From NCBI GenBank assembly GCA_024403775.1, contig JAKSRE010000011.1:1-64000 (forward strand): DNA of 64,000 bases, written 5' to 3'. This DNA comes from Clostridia bacterium (lineage in GTDB: Bacteria > Bacillota > Clostridia > Saccharofermentanales > Saccharofermentanaceae). Made by a program: the position numbers and the translations under genes. The notes under the pieces are model-generated. The model saw only the letters and a program-made list of their open reading frames with translations. It made no database searches and had not been told where the DNA came from. Shown piece by piece: positions 32,610 to 41,959 of this stretch. How positions within the stretch are numbered: the stretch's first letter is position 1; the number at the start of each line of letters is the position of its first letter.

Positions 32610-34346
32610 ATGCCTGTTGTTGACAAAGATCAAAAACTTGCTTTGACGACAAGAGTGAGAATTCTGATTATCGGAATTATTACAATCACTGCATGCATCG
32701 TGATATTTACACTCAAATATCAGGAAAGTTCTGACTATAGGATTAATCTTCTCAATGATGACAGACGTGAATTAAGTACGGTATGGTTTTATGAAGACGG
32801 AATGCCTGCAATATATGGCGACGAACTTGAAGGCAAGAAAACCTATAGAATCAGCACCAAGTGGGATGAGACAATACCTAATCGTGAGATTATCTCGATG
32901 GAAGTCTGCGAGATGGGCGTCAGAGTTTTCTTTGATGGTTTTCTTATTGACAGCGTTCACGTTGAAGACAAAGATGGCAATTTCAGAATTGCCGACCACG
33001 AGACAATATATCTGGATATGGATAACGCCATAAAGAGACTAAAGTCGCAGGTTACTGTTGGCCAGCTCAAGAATCCGCATAATCTGACAATCGAATTTAC
33101 TCCAGACAATAACAGAGGCAGATTCCCGACCGTTTTTGTGGAGTCAGAAATTGGTGCCTTAAGTGAGGCGGTTCATCGCGGCTATATCGAACTTGTTGAG
33201 TTTGTTGTTTTGTTCATGTGCGCATGCATATTTATGGTTTTATTCCTGGTTTACTATCTGAATAAAATTGAAGAGGCGCTGGGATTTCTTCTTCTGGCGC
33301 TGTTCTGCTTTATAACTTCAGCGTATGGAATATCGAATTCGAATGTTGCGAGCATATTGGGATGGAGCGCGATGAGAACGACTTTCGCGGAATATGTAAC
33401 GCTTATTCTCATGATGGTACCTGCGGTTTTATATGTAAGATTTACCTGCAGATCTAATAGAAAGGCGACGCTTTTCGCGGCATTTCTTCTTACTCTGACT
33501 TTGAATGTTCAGCTTCTTTTGTATGCATTTAATATTGCATCTTTAACAGAGATGTCCTGGTTAACCACACTTGTGTTTTTTATACAGGCGGCAATCTGCC
33601 TGGTTGCACTTATGAAAGACTGGCATGTATATAGAAGCGAACGTGCGCTGACTCATCTTTGCGCGAATGTAGTATTAAACATAATGCTTATGTATGAGAT
33701 GCTTCATAGAGTTTTCCTTGATGAGAACAGCAAGAGCCACTATCTTCAGGTAGGAATCATCGCATATATCATTGTAATTGCAAGTAATACGCTCAAACAA
33801 AATGTAACCATGAGTGCTGACAATATGTCTTTGCAGCTCTATAAAAAACTTAGCCTTGAGGACTCACTTACAGGGCTTGGAAGCAGAGCCGCATATGAGA
33901 TTTTCCTTATCGAAAAGGGTAACTCCAAACTTACAGACAAAGAGATGTCCGTCTTATTCGTTGACATAAATAATCTCAAGCAGACTAACGATATAAAGGG
34001 CCATGCAGAAGGCGACAGACTAATAAAGACTGTCTCTGGAATTTTGCAGGATGTAATAAAAGAATCACATTCTGACTGCTATCGAATTGGTGGAGATGAG
34101 TTTGTAATTATTGCAAACCAGAAGGATGAAGCTGAGAAAATTCCAGGTAAAATCAGGGAGAGACTTACTGAACATAATACAAAAAATAAGCTCGACTATA
34201 GTGTCGCAATCGGATTAAGTTCAGGTGTTATTGGACACAAAAATCCATATGGTGAAGGTATATGTACCATGACCGAACTTGTGCAGGAGGCAGATCGAAG
34301 AATGTACAAGGACAAAAACGAATATAAGGCGAGCCTTAAAAAGTGA
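32610..34346 (+). CDS. Membrane-bound GGDEF diguanylate cyclase with extracytoplasmic sensor
   Basis: 578 residues. An N-terminal membrane helix (about 15-35), an outer domain of about 150 residues (36-190, beta-rich), then seven helices (about 195-395) in the manner of 7TM sensor proteins, and a C-terminal GGDEF domain with EDSLTGLGSRAAYE, VLFVDINNLKQTNDIKGH and an intact RIGGDEF. It should make c-di-GMP in answer to an outside signal. GGGAGG precedes the ATG at 32610. It stands alone between the transpeptidase gene and the sugar operon. The ligand is unknown. Confidence 0.88.
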   Translation: MPVVDKDQKLALTTRVRILIIGIITITACIVIFTLKYQESSDYRINLLNDDRRELSTVWFYEDGMPAIYGDELEGKKTYRISTKWDETIPNREIISMEVCEMGVRVFFDGFLIDSVHVEDKDGNFRIADHETIYLDMDNAIKRLKSQVTVGQLKNPHNLTIEFTPDNNRGRFPTVFVESEIGALSEAVHRGYIELVEFVVLFMCACIFMVLFLVYYLNKIEEALGFLLLALFCFITSAYGISNSNVASILGWSAMRTTFAEYVTLILMMVPAVLYVRFTCRSNRKATLFAAFLLTLTLNVQLLLYAFNIASLTEMSWLTTLVFFIQAAICLVALMKDWHVYRSERALTHLCANVVLNIMLMYEMLHRVFLDENSKSHYLQVGIIAYIIVIASNTLKQNVTMSADNMSLQLYKKLSLEDSLTGLGSRAAYEIFLIEKGNSKLTDKEMSVLFVDINNLKQTNDIKGHAEGDRLIKTVSGILQDVIKESHSDCYRIGGDEFVIIANQKDEAEKIPGKIRERLTEHNTKNKLDYSVAIGLSSGVIGHKNPYGEGICTMTELVQEADRRMYKDKNEYKASLKK

Positions 34347-34475
34347 TTTTATAGCCATAATATACAGAAATTTCTGTCCCCAAATTAATATATATATATT
34401 ATAATATATTAATTAGTGCGATTATGCGTTGTTTGTTGCGCAAAAAATCGGTTCAGACTATGTGGAGGATGAGAA

Positions 34476-35255
34476 ATGAAAGTTGTAATTCTTGCAGGCG
34501 GATTTGGAACAAGAATCAGCGAAGAGAGTGTTTTAAAGCCAAAGCCAATGGTAGAGATTGGTTCAAAGCCTATTTTGTGGCACATCATGAAGTATTATTC
34601 TTCATTCGGATATAACGATTTTATTATCTGCTGTGGATATAAGCAGTATGTTATCAAAGAGTGGTTTGCAGATTATTATCTTCACAACTCTGATATTACT
34701 TTCGATTTTACTCAGGACAATAAGATGATTGTTCACAGCAATCACACAGAGCCATGGAAGGTTACTCTTGTAGATACTGGTCTTAACACAATGACTGGTG
34801 GACGTATCAAGAGAATCAAGAAATATGTTGGCGATGAGCCATTTATGCTCACTTATGGTGACGGTGTCAGCGATGTTGATATCGATGCACTTGTAAAATA
34901 TCATAATGAGCATGGCAAGATTGCAACAATCACAGCAGTAAGAGTTGGTCAGCAGTTCGGCTGCCTTGATATGACTGAGGATGGTTCAATCACAAAGTTC
35001 AGAGAGAAGAGCGATAACGACGGTGCCATCATTAATGGCGGTTATATGGTTTTAAATCCTGAAGTTTTTGATTATATCGAGGGTGACAGCACACCATTTG
35101 AGAAGGCTCCAATTGAGAACCTTGCAAAAGATGGCGAGCTTAAGGCTTTTGTTCATGAAGGTTTCTGGAAATGTATGGATACCAAGCGTGATAAAGAGAG
35201 ACTTGAAGAGCTTATTGCAGATGGCAAGGCACCTTGGATTAAGTGGGAGAACTGA
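34476..35255 (+). CDS. rfbF: Glucose-1-phosphate cytidylyltransferase
   Basis: 259 residues. Makes CDP-glucose from CTP and glucose-1-phosphate, the first step to CDP-3,6-dideoxyhexoses. The nucleotidyltransferase signature MKVVILAGGFGTRISEES and KPKPMVEIGSKPILWHIMKYY is complete, as are YGDGVSDVD (metal Asp) and the C-terminal GFWKCMDTKRDKE of the cytidylyl branch. Length is standard. GGAGG lies before the ATG. First gene of a long operon; an A/T-only stretch at about 34387-34412 marks the promoter region. rfbG begins 3 nt after the stop. Confidence 0.95.
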   Translation: MKVVILAGGFGTRISEESVLKPKPMVEIGSKPILWHIMKYYSSFGYNDFIICCGYKQYVIKEWFADYYLHNSDITFDFTQDNKMIVHSNHTEPWKVTLVDTGLNTMTGGRIKRIKKYVGDEPFMLTYGDGVSDVDIDALVKYHNEHGKIATITAVRVGQQFGCLDMTEDGSITKFREKSDNDGAIINGGYMVLNPEVFDYIEGDSTPFEKAPIENLAKDGELKAFVHEGFWKCMDTKRDKERLEELIADGKAPWIKWEN

Positions 35256-35258
35256 TAG

Positions 35259-36320
35259 ATGGCAAATCTTGATTTAAGTTTTTTTAGTGGTAAGAGAGTT
35301 TTCCTTACAGGACATACAGGTTTTAAGGGTTCATGGATGAGCAGAATTCTTGTTAACAGCGGCGCTGTTTTAACAGGATTCTCACTTAACCCACCAACAG
35401 AGCCATCACTTTTTAAGATGAGCGGCGTGGAAGATAAGATGACTTCCGTTATCGGAGATATAAGAGATTTTGAAGCTTTATATAAGGCTTTCGCAGAGGC
35501 TAAGCCAGAGATAGTAATCCATATGGCGGCTCAGCCGATTGTAAGAGATTCCTATAAGGATCCACGTTATACTTATGACACAAATGTTATGGGTACAGTA
35601 AATATCTTAGAGTGCGTAAGACTTACAGATTCAGTAAAATCTTTCCTCAATGTCACAACAGACAAGGTTTACAAGAACAATGAATGGGAATGGGGTTACA
35701 GAGAAGATGAGCCACTTGATGGCTTTGATCCTTATTCAAATTCAAAGTCATGTAGTGAGCTTGTTACACACAGCTATAAGGCAAGTTTCTTTGCTGACAG
35801 AGACATAGCTATCTCAACAGCAAGAGCAGGTAATGTAATTGGTGGTGGAGATTTTGCAAATGACAGAATCATCCCTGATTCAATCAGAGCTATTGCTGAA
35901 GAGAGGGACATCATCGTAAGAAATCCATACTCAACAAGACCATATCAGCATGTATTAGAGCCAGTTATGGCATATCTCATGATTGTAAAAGAGCAATATG
36001 ACAATAAGGATTTGGCTTCCTGGTTTAATGTTGGTCCAGATGACTGTGACTGCGTTACAACTGGTGATCTGGTTACCAAGTTCTGTAATTCATGGGGCAA
36101 CGGACTTACCTGGGTTAATAAGGCAGAAAAGGATGCTCCACATGAGGCGAACTTCTTAAAGCTTGATTCAAGTAAGTTAAAGAAGACTTTTGGATGGAGA
36201 CCTACATGGCATATCGATACCACAATCGACAAGATTACTGAGTGGACCAAGGTTTATTTTGAAGGTGACGATATACCATCAGTAATGGATAAGCAAATCG
36301 CAGATTTTCTTAGAGACTAA
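35259..36320 (+). CDS. rfbG: CDP-glucose 4,6-dehydratase
   Basis: 353 residues, an extended short-chain dehydrogenase. The NAD-binding start is FLTGHTGFKGSW, active site motifs are NVTTDKVYKN and DPYSNSKSCSE (Tyr-x3-Lys), and RAGNVIGGGDF follows, all as in RfbG/AscB. It converts CDP-glucose to CDP-4-keto-6-deoxyglucose. Its start is 3 nt after rfbF. Full length, no oddities. Confidence 0.95.
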   Translation: MANLDLSFFSGKRVFLTGHTGFKGSWMSRILVNSGAVLTGFSLNPPTEPSLFKMSGVEDKMTSVIGDIRDFEALYKAFAEAKPEIVIHMAAQPIVRDSYKDPRYTYDTNVMGTVNILECVRLTDSVKSFLNVTTDKVYKNNEWEWGYREDEPLDGFDPYSNSKSCSELVTHSYKASFFADRDIAISTARAGNVIGGGDFANDRIIPDSIRAIAEERDIIVRNPYSTRPYQHVLEPVMAYLMIVKEQYDNKDLASWFNVGPDDCDCVTTGDLVTKFCNSWGNGLTWVNKAEKDAPHEANFLKLDSSKLKKTFGWRPTWHIDTTIDKITEWTKVYFEGDDIPSVMDKQIADFLRD

Positions 36321-36389
36321 TTTTTTATAAAACAGAAGACTTTCGAAAAAGAATAGAAACGAAAAGCAAACACAAAGGAGATAAGACAG

Positions 36390-37727
36390 ATGTTTGAGAA
36401 TATGACAGAAGCACAGGCAAAGGAACAGATTCTTGGAATGGTAAGCGAGTACTGTGATAAGTTCCACGCTGTTAAGGCATATGAAGAGGGTGACAGAATC
36501 CCTTATGCAAGAAGAGTATATGACCACGAGGAGATGGTAAATCTCGTAGACAGTTCTCTTGAGTTCTGGCTTACTGCAGGTAGATATACAGATCAGTTCG
36601 AGAAGGCTTTTGCTGAGTATCTTGGTGTTAAGTTCTGCTCACTTGTAAATTCAGGTTCTTCAGCTAACCTCAATGCATTTATGGCTTTGACAAGTCCGCT
36701 TCTTGGCGACAGAAAGATCAACAGAGGCGATGAGGTTATTACTGTAGCAGCAGGCTTCCCTACAACAGTTGCTCCTGTTATTCAGTATGGTGCAATTCCT
36801 GTTTTCGTTGATGTTACTATTCCACAGTACAATATTGATGTTACAAAGCTTGAAGAGGCTTTATCTGATAAGACTAAGGCAGTTATGATTGCTCACACTC
36901 TTGGTAACCCATTTGATTTGGGTGCTGTTAAGGCTTTCTGTGATAAGCACAACCTCTGGCTTGTAGAAGATAACTGCGATGCTTTGGGTTCAAAGTACAC
37001 AATTAATGGTGAGGAGAAGTTCACAGGTACAATCGGTGATATTGGTACTTCATCTTTCTATCCACCACATCACATGACAATGGGTGAAGGTGGTGCTGTT
37101 TATACAAATAACCCTATTCTTCATAAGGCAATTCGTTCAATGCGTGACTGGGGTAGAGACTGTATCTGTCCTTCAGGAAGAGACAACTTCTGCGGCCACA
37201 GATTCGATAAGCAGTATGGCGAATTACCACTTGGTTATGATCACAAGTATGTATATTCACACTTCGGATATAACCTTAAGGCTACTGATCTTCAGGCAGC
37301 TGTAGGATGCGCTCAGATTGTTAAGTTCCCTTCATTTGTTGAGAGAAGAAGACATAACTTTGACAGACTTCTTGCTGGACTTAAGGGCACAGAGGATAAG
37401 CTTATTCTTCCAGTTCCTTGTGAGAATTCAAGACCATCATGGTTCGGTTTCCTTATTACTTGTAAGGAAGGCGTTGAGAGAATCAAGGTTGTTGATTATA
37501 TCGAGAGCCACGGAGTTCAGACAAGAATGCTCTTTGCTGGTAACCTTACAAAGCACCCTTGCTTTGATGAGATGAGAAAAACAGGTGAGGGCTACAGAGT
37601 AGTTGGCGAACTTAAGAATACAGACAGAATCATGAACGATACTTTCTGGGTAGGCGTATATCCAGGAATGACAGATGAGATGATTGACTATATGGCAAAG
37701 ACCATTAAGGAAGCATTGGAGGCTTAA
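36390..37727 (+). CDS. rfbH: CDP-4-keto-6-deoxyglucose 3-dehydrase (E1)
   Basis: 445 residues. This PMP-dependent iron-sulfur enzyme removes the C3 hydroxyl. The hallmark is a His in place of the usual PLP-binding Lys (FYPPHHMTMGEGGAVYTNN), which keeps the cofactor as PMP; nearby Cys residues in DCICPSGRDNFCGH supply the [2Fe-2S] cluster. It needs electrons from the reductase E3 (RfbI/AscD), and no such gene is in this operon. AAAGGAGATAAGACAG precedes the ATG. Length fits the family. Confidence 0.95.
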   Translation: MFENMTEAQAKEQILGMVSEYCDKFHAVKAYEEGDRIPYARRVYDHEEMVNLVDSSLEFWLTAGRYTDQFEKAFAEYLGVKFCSLVNSGSSANLNAFMALTSPLLGDRKINRGDEVITVAAGFPTTVAPVIQYGAIPVFVDVTIPQYNIDVTKLEEALSDKTKAVMIAHTLGNPFDLGAVKAFCDKHNLWLVEDNCDALGSKYTINGEEKFTGTIGDIGTSSFYPPHHMTMGEGGAVYTNNPILHKAIRSMRDWGRDCICPSGRDNFCGHRFDKQYGELPLGYDHKYVYSHFGYNLKATDLQAAVGCAQIVKFPSFVERRRHNFDRLLAGLKGTEDKLILPVPCENSRPSWFGFLITCKEGVERIKVVDYIESHGVQTRMLFAGNLTKHPCFDEMRKTGEGYRVVGELKNTDRIMNDTFWVGVYPGMTDEMIDYMAKTIKEALEA

Positions 37728-37833
37728 TCAATCTCCTTTTTGGATATATTTCCTTCTCGAAAGGCTAGAATAAAAAACATTCTGACCTTTCAGACTAAAG
37801 TTTATTAACGACACAGAATTAGAGGCTTAGATA

Positions 37834-40092
37834 ATGAGAGAAATCAGTTTGCTTGACTGCACATTGCGAGACGGCGGATATGTAAATGACTGGAAGTTTG
37901 GTAAGAATACTATCATCAGTATTTTTGAGCGACTTGTTGCATCAGGCGTCGAATTTATTGAGATTGGTTTTCTTGACCAGAGAAGACCATTTGATCCAAA
38001 CAGAAGCATCATCCCTGATGTTAAGTCCGTAAATAAGATTTATGGAAATCTTGATAAGGGTAATGCCCAGCTCGTTGGAATGATTGACTATGGCACATTG
38101 GATATCGATAAGATTATTCCATGCAGCGAGAGCTGTCTTGATGGAATCAGAGTAATTTTTAAAAAGCACTTAAGAGAAGAGGCTCTTAACTATATAGCTC
38201 AGATTAAGGCGCTTGGTTATAAAGTTTTTGCACAGCTTGTATCTATTACAAGTTATTCTGATGAAGAATTAATGGATCTTATAAGACTTGCAAATGAGGT
38301 TAAGCCTTATGCAGTATCCATGGTAGATACCTATGGTCTTTGTCATAGTGATACACTGATGCACTATGCTGATCTTCTCGATGAGAAATTAGATAAAGAA
38401 ATAAGCCTTGGTTATCATGCACATAATAATTTCCAGCTTGGCTATGCAAACTGCATTGAACTTTTAAGTAAGAAGACAGAACGTAATGTATTAGTAGACG
38501 GTACTGTATTTGGTATGGGTAAGAGCGCAGGTAACTGTCCTGTTGAGCTTCTTGGTATGTACTTAAATGACCGTCATGGCAAAAATTATGATATTAACCA
38601 GTTCCTTGAGGCTGCGGACTCAAATGTTATGAGTATCTATAATGAGGCACCTTGGGGTTATTCAATGTTCTACTTCATTGCAGCATCTAATGACTGCCAT
38701 CCTTCATATGTAAGTTATCTCATGAAGAAGAGAACTCTCTCAATAAGATCAATCAATCATATCCTTAAGAAGCTTCAGGGAGATAAAAAGCTCCTTTATG
38801 ATGAGAAGTTAATTGAGGATTTGTATATTGAGCATCAGGAAAAAGAGATTGACGATAAGGAAGATTTAAGAAGATTATCTGAGGAATTAAACGGTAAGAA
38901 GATTCTTATCTTGGGACCTGGCAACAGTGTAGTTAATGAGAAGGAAAAAGTTCACAATTTTGTAGTTAAGAATAATCCTGTAGTTATCTCAATTAACTTT
39001 ATCCCTTCTGAGATTAAGCCTGAATTCTGCTTCATTACTAATGCCAAGAGATTTGTTCAGCTCTCACAAAGCTTAGCTAAGAATGCAGATACTTTTAAGG
39101 TTATTGCTACTTCAAATGTAACAAGTTCAACATTTAATTTTGACTATAAACTTAAGTATTCGAGCCTTTTGGATTTTAATGCACAGATTATCGATAACTC
39201 ATTTTTGATGCTTCTTAAGGTGCTTAATAAGCTCGGTGTAAGTTCTGTTGCTGCAGCTGGATTTGATGGCTACAGAACAGATAATATGCCAAATTACTTT
39301 AATCCTGACATGGAGTATGTGTTTACTTCAAATGAGGCTTCCGAACTTAATGATTATGTTATCGGTGAATTAAACAAACTCTCATCAGGAATAAAAGTTG
39401 ACTTCATTACAAAGTCTTATTATGACGTAATTAGAAATTATAAGGCAGTTCTTTTTGATCTCGATGGAACAATACTTGATACTTCGGAGGGTGTTCTCGA
39501 ATCAGTAAGAGATACTATTACAAAACTTAATCTTAAGGAACTTACAAATGCTGAGATAAAGACTTTTATCGGTCCTCCAGTTGAGTGGTCTTTTAAGGAT
39601 AAGTGTGGTATGGATGGAGAGGATCTTGTTGAGACCTGTAAGGTATTCAGAGACATCTATGCCAATAGAAATCTTCTTCGCGCTACGCCTTATGAGGGTA
39701 TTTTTGAACTTATGGCAAAGCTTAAAGAGAAGGGTATTAAACTTGCTGTAGCAACATATAAGAAGGAAGCCTATACAGGAAGACTTCTTGATGAATATGG
39801 TTTTGACAAATATCTTGATATTTTCCATGGATCAGATCCAGAAGGAAAACTATTGAAGTCAGATATCATCGAACTCTGCCTTAAGGAGATGGGCGTAACT
39901 AGTTACGCTGATGTTCTTATGGTAGGCGACTCCAAGCATGATGCTGGTGGAGCAGCTTCTCTTGGAATTGATTTTGCAGGTGTATCTTATGGCTTCGGAT
40001 TCGGCGAAGGCGATTTTGCAGCTGATGACATTAATGATTATCCACATGTAGCTTATGTTGATAAGCCACTTGAATTATTGAATTTGTTTTAA
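37834..40092 (+). CDS. Three-part fusion: DRE-TIM aldolase, middle domain and HAD phosphatase
   Basis: 752 residues. About 1-335 is an HMGL-like/4-hydroxy-2-oxovalerate-aldolase-like barrel: LLDCTLRDGGYVNDW holds the catalytic Arg-Asp and GYHAHNNFQLG the metal-binding HxH. About 345-530 is a domain I do not recognise (KKILILGPGNSV; VISINFIPSEIKPEFCFITN), with a Rossmann-like first strand. About 535-752 is a HAD phosphatase: AVLFDLDGTILDT, LAVATYKKE and MVGDSKHDAGGAASLGI. It sits between rfbH and a thiamine-diphosphate enzyme, so it probably takes part in building the sugar branch or supplying its two- or three-carbon donor. The exact reaction is unknown. Confidence 0.8.
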   Translation: MREISLLDCTLRDGGYVNDWKFGKNTIISIFERLVASGVEFIEIGFLDQRRPFDPNRSIIPDVKSVNKIYGNLDKGNAQLVGMIDYGTLDIDKIIPCSESCLDGIRVIFKKHLREEALNYIAQIKALGYKVFAQLVSITSYSDEELMDLIRLANEVKPYAVSMVDTYGLCHSDTLMHYADLLDEKLDKEISLGYHAHNNFQLGYANCIELLSKKTERNVLVDGTVFGMGKSAGNCPVELLGMYLNDRHGKNYDINQFLEAADSNVMSIYNEAPWGYSMFYFIAASNDCHPSYVSYLMKKRTLSIRSINHILKKLQGDKKLLYDEKLIEDLYIEHQEKEIDDKEDLRRLSEELNGKKILILGPGNSVVNEKEKVHNFVVKNNPVVISINFIPSEIKPEFCFITNAKRFVQLSQSLAKNADTFKVIATSNVTSSTFNFDYKLKYSSLLDFNAQIIDNSFLMLLKVLNKLGVSSVAAAGFDGYRTDNMPNYFNPDMEYVFTSNEASELNDYVIGELNKLSSGIKVDFITKSYYDVIRNYKAVLFDLDGTILDTSEGVLESVRDTITKLNLKELTNAEIKTFIGPPVEWSFKDKCGMDGEDLVETCKVFRDIYANRNLLRATPYEGIFELMAKLKEKGIKLAVATYKKEAYTGRLLDEYGFDKYLDIFHGSDPEGKLLKSDIIELCLKEMGVTSYADVLMVGDSKHDAGGAASLGIDFAGVSYGFGFGEGDFAADDINDYPHVAYVDKPLELLNLF

Positions 40093-40114
40093 TTTACTTA
40101 CGGAGGAATACAGT

Positions 40115-41935
40115 ATGAAAATCAAAGTAGCACAGTTAATTGCTGATTTTCTGACTGAACGCGGTGTAACACATATGTTTACCGTTACAGGCGGTGGAGC
40201 AATGCATTTAAACGATGCTTTCGGACATAAGGAAGGCCTTACATGTATTTATAATCATCATGAGCAGGCTTCTTCTATTGCTGCCGAGGGTTATGCAAGA
40301 CTTACAGGAAATATCGCAGGTCTCTGCGTTACTTCTGGTCCTGGTGGTACAAATGCTATTACAGGTGTAATGGGTGGTTACCTTGATTCTATTCCAATGT
40401 TTGTTGTATCTGGTCAGGTTAAGAGAGAGACAACAATCTGGGCTTGTCCTGAGCTTCCTTTAAGACAGCTCGGAGACCAGGAGTTCCCAATCATCAATAG
40501 TGTAGGTTCAATGACCAAGTATGCAGTAATGATTACTGAGCCAAATGATATTTTATATCACTTACAGAAGGCATGGTTCCTCGCTAATAACGGACGTAAG
40601 GGACCAGTATGGCTTGATGTTCCACTTGATGTTCAGGGTGCTATCGTTGAGATGGATGATCTTAAGGTATTTGATGGTACAGAAGAGGCTGATTTCCTTA
40701 TGGAGGAAGAGAAGCCAGAGTATTCTTCTGATACAACAAAGGCTATCCTCGATAAGATTTATAATGCAAAAAGACCTGTTATTCTTGCTGGTACAGGCAT
40801 AAGACTTGCAAACGGATATAGCGAGTTTAAGAAGGCTGTTGAAAAGCTTCAGATTCCAGTAGTTACAGCATGGAATGCACATGATGTAATGGAAGATGAT
40901 AATCCATATTACTGCGGTCGCCCAGGTACAGTAGGTACAAGAGGCGGAAACTTTGTAGTTCAGGAAGCAGATGTTCTTCTTGTTATTGGCTGTCGTATGA
41001 ATATCAGACAGATTAGTTATAACTACAAGGAATGGGCAAAGAATGCCTATAAGATTGTTGTTGAGATTGATGAAGCTGAACTTAATAAGCCAACAGTAAA
41101 TGTTGATATGAAGGTTCACGCAGATCTTCTTGATGTATTAAAGTCTATTAATGAATCAGACTATAAAGCAAATCCAGTTCATGCTGAATGGGTTAAGTGG
41201 GGAAGAGATATTGATGCAAGATTCCCAGCATGTCTTCCTGAGTACAATAATGTAACTAAACCAATGAATCCTTATGTATTCATTGACCGTATGTCTAAAA
41301 CCTTGGATGAAGGTGATAAGGTAATCTGTGGTAATGGTTCTGCCTGTGTTATTACTTTCCAGGGTATGCACATTAAAAAGGATCAGAGACTTTTTACTAA
41401 CTCTGGCTGTGCAGCAATGGGTTATGGTTTCCCAGCAGCACTTGGTGCAGCAGTAGCTGAGGGCGGATCTAGAGTTATCTGTATCGATGGTGATGGTTCA
41501 TTCCAGATGAATATGCAGGAGATGCAGACTATCGTTTATAATAAGCTTAATCTTAAGACATTTATTCTTAATAACAATGGTTATCATTCAATCAGACAGA
41601 CACAGACCAACCTCTTTAATCCACCTCTTGTTGGTGTATGTGATGGTAATGGTTTAAGTTTCCCTGATCTTTGTAAGCTCTCTGATGCTTATGGAATGAG
41701 ATATGTAAGAATTGATGATTCTTCTGATATCGAGGCAAAGGTTAAGAAAGTTCTTAGTGGAAACGATCCAGTTCTCTGCGAAGTAGTTGTTGATGAGAAG
41801 CAGAACTTTGAGCCAAAGCTCTCTTCAAAGAGACTTCCTGATGGAACAATGGTATCACCACCTATCGATGATATGTTCCCATTCCTTGACAGAGAAGTCT
41901 TTGATGAGATTAAGGCATCAGTGCCAAATAAATAA
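40115..41935 (+). CDS. Thiamine-diphosphate enzyme, acetolactate-synthase-like (possible YerE-type sugar-branching enzyme)
   Basis: 606 residues with all three domains of the acetolactate synthase family. The catalytic Glu is in YNHHEQASSIAAEGYARLTG (N-terminal domain) and the ThDP motif is IDGDGSFQMNMQEMQTI...ILNNNGYHSI. In an rfbFGH operon, with a reductase next to it, the best model is YerE of CDP-yersiniose synthesis, which adds an acetyl unit from pyruvate to C4 of the keto-dideoxysugar. A housekeeping acetolactate synthase is less likely from the context. ACGGAGG precedes the ATG. Confidence 0.8.
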   Translation: MKIKVAQLIADFLTERGVTHMFTVTGGGAMHLNDAFGHKEGLTCIYNHHEQASSIAAEGYARLTGNIAGLCVTSGPGGTNAITGVMGGYLDSIPMFVVSGQVKRETTIWACPELPLRQLGDQEFPIINSVGSMTKYAVMITEPNDILYHLQKAWFLANNGRKGPVWLDVPLDVQGAIVEMDDLKVFDGTEEADFLMEEEKPEYSSDTTKAILDKIYNAKRPVILAGTGIRLANGYSEFKKAVEKLQIPVVTAWNAHDVMEDDNPYYCGRPGTVGTRGGNFVVQEADVLLVIGCRMNIRQISYNYKEWAKNAYKIVVEIDEAELNKPTVNVDMKVHADLLDVLKSINESDYKANPVHAEWVKWGRDIDARFPACLPEYNNVTKPMNPYVFIDRMSKTLDEGDKVICGNGSACVITFQGMHIKKDQRLFTNSGCAAMGYGFPAALGAAVAEGGSRVICIDGDGSFQMNMQEMQTIVYNKLNLKTFILNNNGYHSIRQTQTNLFNPPLVGVCDGNGLSFPDLCKLSDAYGMRYVRIDDSSDIEAKVKKVLSGNDPVLCEVVVDEKQNFEPKLSSKRLPDGTMVSPPIDDMFPFLDREVFDEIKASVPNK

Positions 41936-41959
41936 TTTTGTTTTGGGTAAGTAGAATAT

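Noticed and set aside
40115..41935. Housekeeping acetolactate synthase (ilvB)
   Set aside because: Fold and motifs fit, but the gene is embedded in a CDP-sugar operon without ilvN or other branched-chain genes; a sugar-modifying role is more likely.
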